DNA of 64,000 bases from Roseomonas aerilata DSM 19363 (lineage in GTDB: Bacteria; Pseudomonadota; Alphaproteobacteria; Acetobacterales; Acetobacteraceae). The first letter of the stretch is position 1; each line of letters starts with the position of its first letter. Shown piece after piece: positions 43,066 through 51,208 of this stretch. Made by a program: the position numbers and the translations under genes. Where the stretch lies: the NCBI RefSeq assembly GCF_000711725.1, contig NZ_JONP01000024.1, forward strand, positions 1-64,000, read 5' to 3'. Under the pieces are notes generated by a model. It was not told where the DNA came from, ran no database searches, and saw nothing but the letters and a program-made list of their open reading frames with translations.

Positions 43066-43461
43066 ATGATGGTCGACGTCAGTGAGCTGAACGAGCGCGG
43101 CCTCAGGCTTCGCAAGGCCATGTTCGGGGAGGAGGCGGTGGAGCAGCGCATGCGGGCCGTCGGAGAGTTCGGCGCGCCCCTGCAGACCGTAATCAACGCC
43201 TACATCTACGGTGATGTCTGGAGCCGTGGCGGCCTCAGCCACGATGTCAGGAGCCTCGTCATGCTCGGCATCACCGCGGCCAGCAATCGCGCCACGGAGT
43301 TCCGCGTGCATGTGAAGGGCGCCATCGCCAATGGCTGCACCCGCGAGCAGATCCAGGACGTGCTGTTGCTGGTCGCCATGTATTGCGGCGTGCCGGCCTC
43401 CATCGAGGCGCATCGGATCGCGCTGGAGGAGCTTGGCGAAGCCGAGCCCGACGCGCGCTGA
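43066..43461 (+). CDS. Carboxymuconolactone-decarboxylase family protein (PcaC-like)
   Basis: A 131-residue protein composed of one CMD domain. It contains DVWSRGGLSHDVRSLVMLGI, TAASNRATEFRVHVKGAI, and the terminal DVLLLVAMYCGVPASIEAHR segment. It has no C-x-x-C, so it belongs to the true decarboxylase branch (PcaC) rather than to the AhpD-like peroxidase branch. PcaC decarboxylates gamma-carboxymuconolactone in protocatechuate breakdown, but no other pca gene is nearby; stand-alone members are common and mostly uncharacterised. It is followed 36 bp later by the TAXI-like gene with its own ribosome site, so the two form a small operon divergent from the Bug operon. Confidence 0.88.
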   Translation: MMVDVSELNERGLRLRKAMFGEEAVEQRMRAVGEFGAPLQTVINAYIYGDVWSRGGLSHDVRSLVMLGITAASNRATEFRVHVKGAIANGCTREQIQDVLLLVAMYCGVPASIEAHRIALEELGEAEPDAR

Positions 43462-43497
43462 ACCGGCGGCACGGCGCAAAGCGGGCGGAGAGAACCC

Positions 43498-44388
43498 GTG
43501 AGTGATGCGACCACCCTCGTACGTCTCGGCACGGCGACGCCCGGCGGCGGCTTCCCGCTTTATGGGGGAGTCCTGGCCGAGGTGGTGAACGCCACTGACC
43601 CCACGCTGCAAGTCGAGCCGCGGCATACCAAGGGCAGCACGGAGAACGTGCCGCTGCTGGAGGCGGGCGAAATAGACCTTGGCCTCGTGCAGGGCGAGGT
43701 GGCGCATGAAAGCCTGGCCGGCATCGGGCGGCCGCCCGCGCGGCTTCTCATCCTGGCCGCCATGTATTCCACGCCGGGCATGTTCGTGGCGCGTCGCGAT
43801 TCGCCATACCGGAGCATCGCGGATCTCAAGGGGCAACGGATCGCCTTCGGGGCGCGCGGCTCCGGGCTCGTCATCCTCTCCCGCTATATTCTCGACGGTC
43901 TCGGCCTCGCCCAGGATGCGGATTTTGAGGCGGTCTATCTCGATCGTGCCGGTGATGGCCCAGCCATGGTGATGGAGGGCCGCGTCGCCGCGCTCTGGGG
44001 TGGTGGCGCCGGCTGGCCAGGCTTCACCGCGGTCGCGAACGGCCCCGCCGGCGCCCGCTTCATCGCGCCGGATGCGGCGGAGCGCGCGCGCATCCTGAAA
44101 CGCCACGCCTTCCTCAAGCCCTTGACCGCGACTGCCGGCAGCTATCCCGGCCAGGATGCGCCGATCGAGTCTGTAGGCTCCTGGAGCTTCGTGATGACGC
44201 GGCCCGATCTGGAGGAGGATACGGCCTATCGGCTCGCACGGGCGCTCCACCGGGGCGAGGATCGCCTCGCCGTGGCGCTGGACCAGGCCCGGGAGACGCG
44301 CGCGGAGAATACGCTTCGCGCGGCGCCGGATCCGGCGCTGATCCATCCCGGTGTCTGGCGCTATCTTCGGGAGATCGGGCTGGGCTGA
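43498..44388 (+). CDS. TAXI-type TRAP solute-binding-like protein without signal peptide
   Basis: A 296-residue protein starting with GTG at 43498 after GGAGAG. The sequence goes directly into the mature fold: TTLVRLGTATPGGGFPLYGG, then STENVPLLEAGEIDLGLVQG (about residues 44-63), IADLKGQRIAFGARGSGLVI, and the C-terminal ESVGSWSFVMTRPDLEEDTA. TAXI receptors are normally about 320 residues with a lipoprotein or Sec signal and pair with a fused TRAP membrane subunit; neither is here. Only 36 bp separate it from the upstream stop, so an unseen signal is impossible. A remnant of a second TAXI gene is at 24290-24410. The cytoplasmic role is unknown. Confidence 0.88.
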   Translation: MSDATTLVRLGTATPGGGFPLYGGVLAEVVNATDPTLQVEPRHTKGSTENVPLLEAGEIDLGLVQGEVAHESLAGIGRPPARLLILAAMYSTPGMFVARRDSPYRSIADLKGQRIAFGARGSGLVILSRYILDGLGLAQDADFEAVYLDRAGDGPAMVMEGRVAALWGGGAGWPGFTAVANGPAGARFIAPDAAERARILKRHAFLKPLTATAGSYPGQDAPIESVGSWSFVMTRPDLEEDTAYRLARALHRGEDRLAVALDQARETRAENTLRAAPDPALIHPGVWRYLREIGLG

Positions 44389-44416
44389 AGCCCGGGGGAG
44401 GGCATTTCCTGGCGCC

Positions 44417-45394
44417 TCAGTCCAGCGCTATCCCTACGGCGCGGGCAAGCGCCCCGAAGCGCTCGGAATCGGCGCGCACCCTGGCCGCGGCGGCGTCCGA
44501 GGTGCCGCCGCCCGGGATGAAGCCGGCGTCGCGCACCTGCGCGCGCATCGTTGGGTCGGACAGGGCGGCATTCAGCGCATCCGCCCAGCGCGCCACGACG
44601 GGAGCAGGTAGCCCGGCGGGGCCGAAAGCGAGATACCAGGTCACCACCTCAAAGCCCGGTACTGCCGCCTCTGCTACCGTCGGCACCTCTGGCAGCCAGT
44701 CCACCCGCTCCGGCGTGGTCACGGCGAGCGCGCGCAGCGTTCCGGCACGGATGTTGGAGAGGACCGAGGGCAGCGTGTCGAAATTAACGTCCACCTGTCC
44801 TGCGATAAGGTCGCTCAGCGCTTGCCCACTGCCGCGATAGGGCACATGCGTCATCTGCGTACCCGTGGCGCGGGCGAAGAGCTCGGCCGCGAAGTGCTGC
44901 TGGGTGCCCACGCCTGCCGTGGCGTAATTCACCCCGCCTGGCCGCGCCTTGCACATCTCAATGAAGTCACGCAGGTCCTTCGCGCGCGAGTTTGCCGGAA
45001 CCGCCACGGCCAGCGGCACCGTGCCCACATGCAGGATAGCCGTCTGGTCCTTCATCGGGTCGAAGGGGGAGGGCCGCATCAGCGGCGGGACGATGGCGTT
45101 GCTGCTGTTGCTGCCGATGCCGAGCGTGTAGCCGTCCGGCCTGGCGCGCAGAACCGCCGATGCCGCGATGGTCCCGCTGCTGCCTGGCCGGTTCTCCACC
45201 ACCACCGGCTGCCCGAAGGCCTCGTTCAAACGGGAGGAAAGCAAGCGGGCGATGATATCGGTCCCGCCTCCTGGCGCGAAGCCGACGAGCAGAGTCACGG
45301 GCCGTGTTGGATAGGTGCCCTGGGCCGAGGCGCCCTTCACGAAAGGCAGCAACGCAGCGGCACCCAGGGTGCGCCGGGACATCCCAAGAACCAT
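44417..45394 (-). CDS. Bug/TctC-family receptor next to the GntR regulator
   Basis: Predicted length is 325 residues from the ATG at 45394 (GGAAGGA upstream); the Met four codons later is an alternative. The signal is MSRRTLGAAALLPFVKG with cleavage at ASAQGTYP. The ligand loop is VGFAPGGGTDIIARLL and the second hallmark is VPYRGSGQALSDLI. Its promoter region carries the perfect dyad AACGTATACGTT (45469-45480), which shares its core with a site in front of the CoA-transferase operon. Both probably answer to the GntR protein at 45528. Confidence 0.93.
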   Translation of the reverse strand: MVLGMSRRTLGAAALLPFVKGASAQGTYPTRPVTLLVGFAPGGGTDIIARLLSSRLNEAFGQPVVVENRPGSSGTIAASAVLRARPDGYTLGIGSNSSNAIVPPLMRPSPFDPMKDQTAILHVGTVPLAVAVPANSRAKDLRDFIEMCKARPGGVNYATAGVGTQQHFAAELFARATGTQMTHVPYRGSGQALSDLIAGQVDVNFDTLPSVLSNIRAGTLRALAVTTPERVDWLPEVPTVAEAAVPGFEVVTWYLAFGPAGLPAPVVARWADALNAALSDPTMRAQVRDAGFIPGGGTSDAAAARVRADSERFGALARAVGIALD

Positions 45395-45468
45395 GCTTGC
45401 ACGTCCTTCCCGCGCAGTGCGCGCGACCAGAGCGGCAAGCACTGCTGTTATGCGTCGAGATATACCTT

Positions 45469-45480
45469 AACGTATACGTT
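45469..45480. promoter_or_regulatory. Perfect palindrome AACGTATACGTT upstream of Bug gene
   Basis: A 12-bp exact dyad lies 74 bp upstream of the Bug start at 45394 and 48 bp after the stop of the regulator gene. The ten bases TTAACGTATACG (from 45467) recur exactly at 46366-46377. The form matches operators known for FCD-type GntR regulators (short A/T-flanked TATAC-type dyads). Confidence 0.6.
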
Positions 45481-45527
45481 GCTGGTCGGCAAGCACTCTT
45501 CAGCCCCTGTAGGCAGCCTGCGGTGCT

Positions 45528-46232
45528 TCAGAGCCGCGTCAGCCCGAACTGTTCGATCAGCGCGACCATCGTTACCGCGGCCTTCTCGCGATGCGCCTGG
45601 TACAGCGCCGCCGATCCCGCTGCGTCGCCCGCCAGGATTGCGTTGACCACCGCCCGGTGCTCGCGGGTGGAGTCCACCGGCTTGGGCCGCAGGCGCAGGG
45701 TGAACATCCTTGCCCGGTGCGACTGGTCCCAAACCGCCATGACGATTGCGGCCAGCCGCTTGTTGCCGGAGAGCTCCACGAGCGAGAGGTGGAACCGCTC
45801 GTCGGCCCGCGCCCAGGCAATCAGGTCGTCCCGCTCCAGCGCCGTCTCCATGGCGTCGCAGGCCTCGATCAGCGGGACGATTTCCTCCCGCGTTGGCCTG
45901 CGCTGGGCGAGGAAGCGTGTCGCCGTCACCTCCAGGCTGATCATGATCTCGTAAATTTCGCGCATGTCACGCGGCAGCAAGGGCAGCACGCGCATCCCGT
46001 GGCGCGGCACGACGGTGACCAGCCCCTCCTGCTCGAGGCGTACCAGAGCCTCGCGGATTGGCGTGCGCGAGAGACCGAGATCATCCGCCAAGACCTGCTC
46101 GAGCACTGAATCGCCTGGCACGTAGTCGTTGTCGAGGATGCGTTGCTTGATCCGCGCATAGGCAGTCTGGGCAGAACGCTCTCCACCCCGTGCGACCGTC
46201 GCTTCCGGGCGTGACTTCGAAACCGTGGGCAA
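45528..46232 (-). CDS. GntR-family regulator (FCD type) of the XylX-containing operon
   Basis: A 234-residue regulator. The winged helix starts SAQTAYARIKQRILDNDYVP (about residues 20-39), followed by LADDLGLSRTPIREALVRLE and QEGLVTVVPRHGMRVLPL. The FCD domain from about residue 92 has the usual Asp/His metal and ligand positions (ARADERFHLSLVELSGN, EHRAVVNAILAGD). It is encoded between two transcription units whose promoters share the CGTATACG dyad: the Bug gene at 44417 (same strand, downstream) and the eight-gene operon at 46498 (divergent). This is strong positional evidence for its regulon. Confidence 0.92.
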   Translation of the reverse strand: MPTVSKSRPEATVARGGERSAQTAYARIKQRILDNDYVPGDSVLEQVLADDLGLSRTPIREALVRLEQEGLVTVVPRHGMRVLPLLPRDMREIYEIMISLEVTATRFLAQRRPTREEIVPLIEACDAMETALERDDLIAWARADERFHLSLVELSGNKRLAAIVMAVWDQSHRARMFTLRLRPKPVDSTREHRAVVNAILAGDAAGSAALYQAHREKAAVTMVALIEQFGLTRL

Positions 46233-46360
46233 GAAGAGGACCTCGGAGATGCGCTGAAGAACGCGGGAACGTACACGTCGTGCCTCGGGCAGAATAGCCG
46301 CGAGCTCCAGTGGATAGCCCTGATACCACCCAGTTGCAGGCGTAATCGAATGGACTTGTC

Positions 46361-46383
46361 ACCTATTAACGTATACGATAGGT
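46361..46383. promoter_or_regulatory. Operator dyad ACCTAT-N11-ATAGGT with CGTATACG core
   Basis: Outer arms ACCTAT (46361-46366) and ATAGGT (46378-46383) are exact complements and enclose the core CGTATACG (46370-46377). The 12-base word TTAACGTATACG is shared with the site at 45467. It lies between the divergent GntR gene (start 46232) and the CoA-transferase gene (start 46498). Confidence 0.6.
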
Positions 46384-46497
46384 AATACGAGGCGGCTTCA
46401 GATCCCCTGGTCGGTCTGCCGAGCAGCCAACCCATTGGGAGATTTCCATGGCTGCGGATGAGGGTGCGCGAGCTACCAAGCCGTGGTGCGAGGTCGC

Positions 46498-47694
46498 ATG
46501 ACCCTCCCCCTCTCCGGCATCCGGGTTCTGGACGTCAGCCAGGTCATGGCCGGCCCTTTCTGCTGCATGATGCTGGGCGACATGGGCGCCGACGTGATCA
46601 AGGTCGAGCCGCCCGGCGCGGGAGACCAGACCCGCAAGGCCATGGGCTTTCGCCTCAAGAGCGATGACAGCCCCGGCTTCCTGGCGCTGAACCGCAACAA
46701 GCGCAGCATCGAGATCGACCTGAAGAGCGAGGCCGGGCTCGCTGTCTTCCACTCCCTGGTCAGGACCGCGGACATCCTGATCGAGAACAACCGCCCTGGC
46801 GTCACCGCGCGGCTGGGGATCGACTACCCGACGCTGCGGGAGATCAACCCCGCCCTCATCTATGGGAGCATCTCCGGCTTCGGGCAGACCGGGCCGTGGT
46901 CGCAGCGGCCGGGCTTCGACCTCATCGCGCAGGCCATGTCGGGGGTCATCAGTGCCACCGGCCTGCCCGGCGCGGACCCCGTGAAATGCGGCGTCTCCAT
47001 CGCCGATCTCGGCTCCGGCCTCTTCACCCTCTACGGCGTGCTCAGCGCTTATATCGAGCGCCAGCGCACCGGCCTCGGGCAACATGTGGACGCCTCGCTC
47101 TTCGAGACGGCGCTCGCCCTCTCGATCTGGGAGGTAACGGAGTTCTGGGGCACGGGGCGCGTGCCGCAGCCTCTCGGTACCGCCAACCGGATGAGCGCGC
47201 CCTATCAGGCCGTCCGCGCCGCCGATGGCCATTTCGTCCTGGGTGCCGCGAACCAGAAGCTCTGGACCGCCCTGTGCGGCGTCATCGGCCGCCCCGAGCT
47301 GATCGAGGATCCGCGCTTCGCCGACAATCCCGGCCGCCTGCGGCACCGGCTCGAGCTTATCGAGACGCTGGAGAAAACCTTCGCCGCCCGCCCGGCGGCG
47401 GAGTGGATCGAGATGCTGTTGGCGGCAGGCATTCCCGCCGGCCCGGTGAACGACTTCGCCCAGGCCCTGGCGGCCGACCACACGCGTGCCCGGAACATGG
47501 TGATGGAGATCGACCATCCCGCCGAAGGCCGCATCAACGCGCTCGGCTTCCCCGTGAAGCTCAGCCGCACGCCGCAGGCGGTGCGCCACCCGCCGCCCCT
47601 GCTCGGCGAGCATACGCAGGAGATCCTCCGGGAGCTCGGGCTTCCGCCCGACGCCCTGGAGGCACGCCGGGACGAGCGCCTCCCGGCCTCCTGA
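46498..47694 (+). CDS. CaiB/BaiF (family III) CoA transferase
   Basis: Predicted length is 398 residues from the ATG at 46498; a GTG five codons earlier is also in frame. The N-terminal LSGIRVLDVSQVMAGPFCCM, the GADVIKVEPPGAGDQTR loop and the catalytic Asp in GQHVDASLFETALALS (about residue 196) are all canonical. Family III enzymes transfer CoA between carboxylates through an aspartyl-anhydride intermediate (formyl-, carnitine-, succinyl- and mesaconyl-CoA types). It is the first gene of an eight-gene plus-strand operon, so activation of the imported acid, or of its final breakdown product, as a CoA thioester is expected. Confidence 0.93.
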   Translation: MTLPLSGIRVLDVSQVMAGPFCCMMLGDMGADVIKVEPPGAGDQTRKAMGFRLKSDDSPGFLALNRNKRSIEIDLKSEAGLAVFHSLVRTADILIENNRPGVTARLGIDYPTLREINPALIYGSISGFGQTGPWSQRPGFDLIAQAMSGVISATGLPGADPVKCGVSIADLGSGLFTLYGVLSAYIERQRTGLGQHVDASLFETALALSIWEVTEFWGTGRVPQPLGTANRMSAPYQAVRAADGHFVLGAANQKLWTALCGVIGRPELIEDPRFADNPGRLRHRLELIETLEKTFAARPAAEWIEMLLAAGIPAGPVNDFAQALAADHTRARNMVMEIDHPAEGRINALGFPVKLSRTPQAVRHPPPLLGEHTQEILRELGLPPDALEARRDERLPAS

Positions 47695-47729
47695 GCCCCT
47701 TCCCCCAATCACCGGAGACACGATTACAG

Positions 47730-48191
47730 ATGGTTCCCTTCGAGAAGCAGGTCGTCACTGTCGTCCGCCAGGGCAATATCGGCACCGACGTCAGCTACGA
47801 GCCGCCGCTGCGCATCGGCTTTGGCATCAGCGACAAGACGGTGGATTCGCCCAACGCCACCATGGGCCGCACGATCCTCGTGCCCGGCGCCGGGCCGAAC
47901 CCCACGCACTACCACGCGAAGAACGACGTGGTCTGGTACATCCTCTACGGCAAGGTGAAGCTCTGGTACGCCCGCAGCGACGCGAGCGAGCGCAAGGAGG
48001 TGATCCTGGAGGGTGGCGACTTCGCCTACGTCCCCTCCGGCGCTATCCATGTCATCGCCAACGCCTCCGAGACGGAGGAGGCCTCGCTCATCTTCTGCTA
48101 CATCGGCGTGCCGAACACCGATGCGGCCGAGACGGTGTGGCTGACCGAGGACGGCACCCAGCCGCTCGAGAAGAAGCCCGAGCTGGTCTGA
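47730..48191 (+). CDS. Cupin-domain protein
   Basis: A 153-residue single-cupin protein starting MVPFEKQVVTVVRQGNIG. The metal motif 1 reads NPTHYHAKNDVVWYILYGK, with two His and an Asp-type position in place of the usual Glu. Motif 2 is FAYVPSGAIHVIANAS with the last His. Size and fold suit a small isomerase, epimerase, dioxygenase or sugar-binding helper; no family member with proven reaction is close enough to name. It has no signal peptide. It starts 35 bp after the CoA transferase and 13 bp before the amidohydrolase. Confidence 0.85.
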   Translation: MVPFEKQVVTVVRQGNIGTDVSYEPPLRIGFGISDKTVDSPNATMGRTILVPGAGPNPTHYHAKNDVVWYILYGKVKLWYARSDASERKEVILEGGDFAYVPSGAIHVIANASETEEASLIFCYIGVPNTDAAETVWLTEDGTQPLEKKPELV

Positions 48192-48204
48192 CCGGCAACC
48201 CGCC

Positions 48205-49080
48205 ATGTCCCGCGCCGCCGTCATCGACGCGCACCAGCACTTCTGGCGCCATGGGGCGCGGGCCCATGCCTGGCCCGCCCCGGCGATGGCGGCGCTGGCA
48301 CGCGACTTCACCCCCGACGATCTTCGCCGGGAGATGCGGGCTGCGGGGGTAGACCGCACGATTCTCATGCAGTCGCTTAACGACGCCGAGGAGACTGCCG
48401 AGTTCCTGGCACTTGCCGCCAGGACCGAGTGGATCCTTGGCGTGGTTGGTTGGGTGCCGCTGACTTGCCCGGACCGCCTCGCACTCTTGCTCGAAAGGAT
48501 GCCGCATCGGGAGCACCTTATCGGCATCCGTCACCTCATCAATTTCGAGCCGGACCCGCACTGGCTGCTGCGCCCGGAGGTGCAGGAATCGGTGGACGTG
48601 ATCGCGGCGCATGGCCTCGTTTTCGACGCCGTGCCGAACGACCCCATTCGCTTGGAAGCGGTGCTCGACACGGCCGCGCGGCGGCCGCACATGCCGGTCG
48701 TCATCGACCATCTTGCCCGTCCGCCCGTTGATTCCGGCGGATGGGAGCCCTGGGCGACTCTCATCGCACGCGCCGCGGCCCTTCCGAACCTGCGCGTGAA
48801 GCTCTCGATCGGGCTGGACGTCGCACTCGGCTGGCGCTGGTCCACGGAGGCGCTGCGCCCCTATGTGGACCATGTGCTGTCCCTCTTCGGGCCGGGCCGC
48901 GTCATGGCCGCGAGCAACTGGCCCGTCGGTCTCCTGGCCGGCTCCTATGCCGAGCTCTGGGCCGGCACGCGCGGTCTGCTCGCCGGCCTCGGAGCCGACG
49001 AGCGCGCGCTCGTCCTCGGCGGCGCTGCCGCCCGCGCCTTCCAGATTCCGCAGAGCGCTCCGGTCGAGGCGATCCAATGA
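48205..49080 (+). CDS. Amidohydrolase_2 family protein (L-fuconolactonase-like)
   Basis: A 291-residue TIM-barrel enzyme. MSRAAVIDAHQHFWRHGARAH contains the H10-Q-H12 metal motif. MPVVIDHLARPP carries the next His, and the final active-site motif is VMAASNWPVGLL, in which Asn stands where G-S-D-W-P is usual. The D-A-H-Q-H-F-W start is a trademark of the L-fuconolactonase/rhamnonolactonase group. In this operon it precedes an SDR dehydrogenase, the usual partner that makes sugar lactones, and its stop overlaps that gene by four bases. Confidence 0.87.
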   Translation: MSRAAVIDAHQHFWRHGARAHAWPAPAMAALARDFTPDDLRREMRAAGVDRTILMQSLNDAEETAEFLALAARTEWILGVVGWVPLTCPDRLALLLERMPHREHLIGIRHLINFEPDPHWLLRPEVQESVDVIAAHGLVFDAVPNDPIRLEAVLDTAARRPHMPVVIDHLARPPVDSGGWEPWATLIARAAALPNLRVKLSIGLDVALGWRWSTEALRPYVDHVLSLFGPGRVMAASNWPVGLLAGSYAELWAGTRGLLAGLGADERALVLGGAAARAFQIPQSAPVEAIQ

Positions 49081-49838
49081 GGCTCTTCGACCTCACCGGC
49101 CGCGTCGCGGTGGTGACGGGCGGAGGCCGTGGCCTCGGCCAGGCGATCGCCTTCGGACTGGCCGAGGCCGGCGCAACGGTCATCATCGCTGGCCGGACCC
49201 GTGCCGAACTGGAGAGCGCCACCGCCGAAATTGCCGGCCGCGGCGGGTGGGCCGTGGCGGCCGAGCTGGATCTACTGGACCCTGACGGCCCCCTGCGATT
49301 GATCGAGTACGCCGTCCACGCCGCCGGCCAGGTGGACATTCTCGTCCATGCCGCGGGCATCCAGGTGCGAAAGCCTGCCACGGAGGTCACTGCCGAGGAG
49401 TGGGACCGGGTCCACGACATCCATCTCCGCTCGGCCTTCCTGCTCGCGCAGGCCACCGCGCGGCACCTCCTCGGACGCGCCGCGCCGGGCAAGGTGGTGC
49501 TTGTCGGATCGCTCAACTCGCATATCGGCATCCGCCAGGTGGCGCCTTATGCAGCGGCCAAGAGCGGCCTCGCTGGCCTCGCCCGCGTGCTCGCCCATGA
49601 ATGGGCGGAGAGCGGCATCTGCGTGAATACCATCATCCCCGGCTACTACCGAACGGCACTTACCGAGGATCTACTTGCCGACCGTGCGAAGCATGACTGG
49701 GTAATGTCCCGCATCCCCATGCGCCGCCTCGGTGATCCGTCCGACCTCGCGGGTGCCGCGATCTACTTCGCCTCATCCGCCTCGGATTATGTCACGGGCG
49801 CGGAGATCAGGGTCGACGGAGGCTGGCTCGCCGCCTGA
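49077..49838 (+). CDS. SDR-family dehydrogenase
   Basis: A 253-residue classical SDR. The NAD motif VAVVTGGGRGLGQAIAFGLA (residues 10-29), HAAG at 91-94 and the catalytic S145 (LVGSLNSH), Y158 and K162 (APYAAAKSG) are present. The conserved Asn of the tetrad is replaced in DIHLRSAFLLAQ (His at that position). Specificity for NAD(H) or NADP(H) is not clear: AGRTRAEL after strand 2 favours NADP. It starts inside the stop of the amidohydrolase (ATGA). A sugar, polyol or hydroxyacid dehydrogenase role fits the lactonase neighbour. Confidence 0.92.
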   Translation: MRLFDLTGRVAVVTGGGRGLGQAIAFGLAEAGATVIIAGRTRAELESATAEIAGRGGWAVAAELDLLDPDGPLRLIEYAVHAAGQVDILVHAAGIQVRKPATEVTAEEWDRVHDIHLRSAFLLAQATARHLLGRAAPGKVVLVGSLNSHIGIRQVAPYAAAKSGLAGLARVLAHEWAESGICVNTIIPGYYRTALTEDLLADRAKHDWVMSRIPMRRLGDPSDLAGAAIYFASSASDYVTGAEIRVDGGWLAA

Positions 49839-49872
49839 TCCACCCACCAGCACATCCAAGGAACGCACAAGA

Positions 49873-50229
49873 ATGTTTCGCCACATGGCTATCCTGAAGT
49901 TCAAGCCGGACGCCGATCCCGACGCGATCCGCCGGTACTTCGAGAACTTCCCCAAGCTGGCCACGAGCTTGCCCGTGATCCGCAAATGGTACATCGGCCG
50001 CAACGAGGGTGCGGGCGGCGAGAGCCATGTCGGCCGCCACAACTTCCGCCCCAACTATAATGTTGGACTCGTGCTCGAGTTCGACGACGCGCAGGGATAC
50101 CGCGACTACGCTGAGTCGCCCGAGCATCAGAAGTTCTTCGAGGAATTCTGCACTCCCATCCTCTCGGAGCGCGTGGTGGTGCAGTTCAATCCGCGCGCCG
50201 ATTGGGCCGGCGGCACGCACGGCGCGTGA
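49873..50229 (+). CDS. Dabb-domain (stress-responsive A/B barrel) protein
   Basis: A 118-residue dimeric-barrel protein. It starts MFRHMAILKFKPDADPDAIR, the standard Dabb opening H-x-x-x-x-K-F-K, and continues with LEFDDAQGYRDYAESPEHQK and the end CTPILSERVVVQFNPRADW. Dabb proteins are small enzymes or binding proteins (olivetolic acid cyclase and aldehyde-scavenging relatives in plants; sugar mutarotase-like folds). Inside this operon it may work on an unstable pathway intermediate. Its stop and the next start share one base. Confidence 0.88.
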   Translation: MFRHMAILKFKPDADPDAIRRYFENFPKLATSLPVIRKWYIGRNEGAGGESHVGRHNFRPNYNVGLVLEFDDAQGYRDYAESPEHQKFFEEFCTPILSERVVVQFNPRADWAGGTHGA

Positions 50230-51185
50230 TGAAGGCGCTCATCACCGATACCGAGGTCCGCGAGCCGCATCTCGAGCGGCATCTGCTCGAGGAGGCCGGC
50301 TTCGAGGTTTCCGTCGCGCAGTGCCGGTCACCGGAGGAGGTGATCGCGGCGGGGCACGACGCGAGCGCACTGCTCGTCCAGTACGCGCCCTTGACCGCCG
50401 AGGTCTTCGCCGCGCTGCCGCAGCTGCGTGTGGTCAGCCGCTACGGCATAGGGGTGGATACCATCGACCTCGCGGCCGCGGACCGGCACGGGGTCTGGGT
50501 CTCGAACGTGCCGAATTACGGCCATGACGAGGTGCCCACTCATACGCTTGCCTTGCTCTTCTCGATCCTGCGCCACGTTCCTTTCCATGATCGGAAGGTG
50601 CGGGGCGGCGTCTGGGACTTCCAGGCGACCGGAGAGATCGCTCGCATCGCGGACCTTACCCTCGGCATCGTCGGCCTTGGCCGGCTCGGCCGCTTCGTGA
50701 TGGAGCGGGCCCGTCCGTTCTTCCGCGCGGTGGTCGCCTATGACCCGTTCCTGCCGGAGGAGCGCTGGCCGGAGGACGTGGTGCGCCTGGGCCTGCAGGA
50801 ACTCTTCGCGGCGAGCGATGCCATCACCCTGCACGTCCCGCTGACGCCGGAGAATCAGAACCTTGTCGGCGACGCCTTGCTCGCCCGGATCCCACCTCGC
50901 GGCGCCTATCTCGTCAACACCGCCCGCGGCGGTCTCGTCGACCTCGACGCCGCCCTTCGCGCGCTGGAGGACGGGCGACTGCGCGGCCTGGGCCTCGACG
51001 TGATGCCGGGGGAGCCGCCACGCTTGGACCATCCGGTCCTGCACCATCCGCGCACCGTCGTGACGCCGCACGTCGCCTGGTACTCGACCGCTTCGGTCGT
51101 CGATCTACGCCGGAAATATGCCGAGAATGTTGCCAGCTGGGCGCGCAGCGGCACCGCCCCCAATGCCGTCGTGCGTGGGTGTTGA
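50229..51185 (+). CDS. D-isomer-specific 2-hydroxyacid dehydrogenase (CtBP/phosphoglycerate-dehydrogenase-like)
   Basis: A 318-residue enzyme. The NAD motif TLGIVGLGRLGRFVMERA is at residues 144-161, and the catalytic triad is R233 (NTARGGLVD), E262 (MPGEPP) and H281 (TPHVAWYS). The unusual Gly-Val-Asp-Thr-Ile-Asp segment at 75-80 and the HVAWYS end are typical of the CtBP-like bacterial subgroup. It interconverts a D-2-hydroxyacid and the 2-keto acid. The start at 50229 shares a base with the stop of the Dabb gene, and a second copy of this family starts the last cassette of the window. Confidence 0.92.
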   Translation: MKALITDTEVREPHLERHLLEEAGFEVSVAQCRSPEEVIAAGHDASALLVQYAPLTAEVFAALPQLRVVSRYGIGVDTIDLAAADRHGVWVSNVPNYGHDEVPTHTLALLFSILRHVPFHDRKVRGGVWDFQATGEIARIADLTLGIVGLGRLGRFVMERARPFFRAVVAYDPFLPEERWPEDVVRLGLQELFAASDAITLHVPLTPENQNLVGDALLARIPPRGAYLVNTARGGLVDLDAALRALEDGRLRGLGLDVMPGEPPRLDHPVLHHPRTVVTPHVAWYSTASVVDLRRKYAENVASWARSGTAPNAVVRGC

Positions 51186-51208
51186 CGGCCCGAACCGCAG
51201 GATACGCC

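Noticed and set aside
43066-43461. Protocatechuate-pathway pcaC
   Set aside because: The family matches, but there is no other pca gene and the partner is a TAXI-like protein, so the specific name is not supported.
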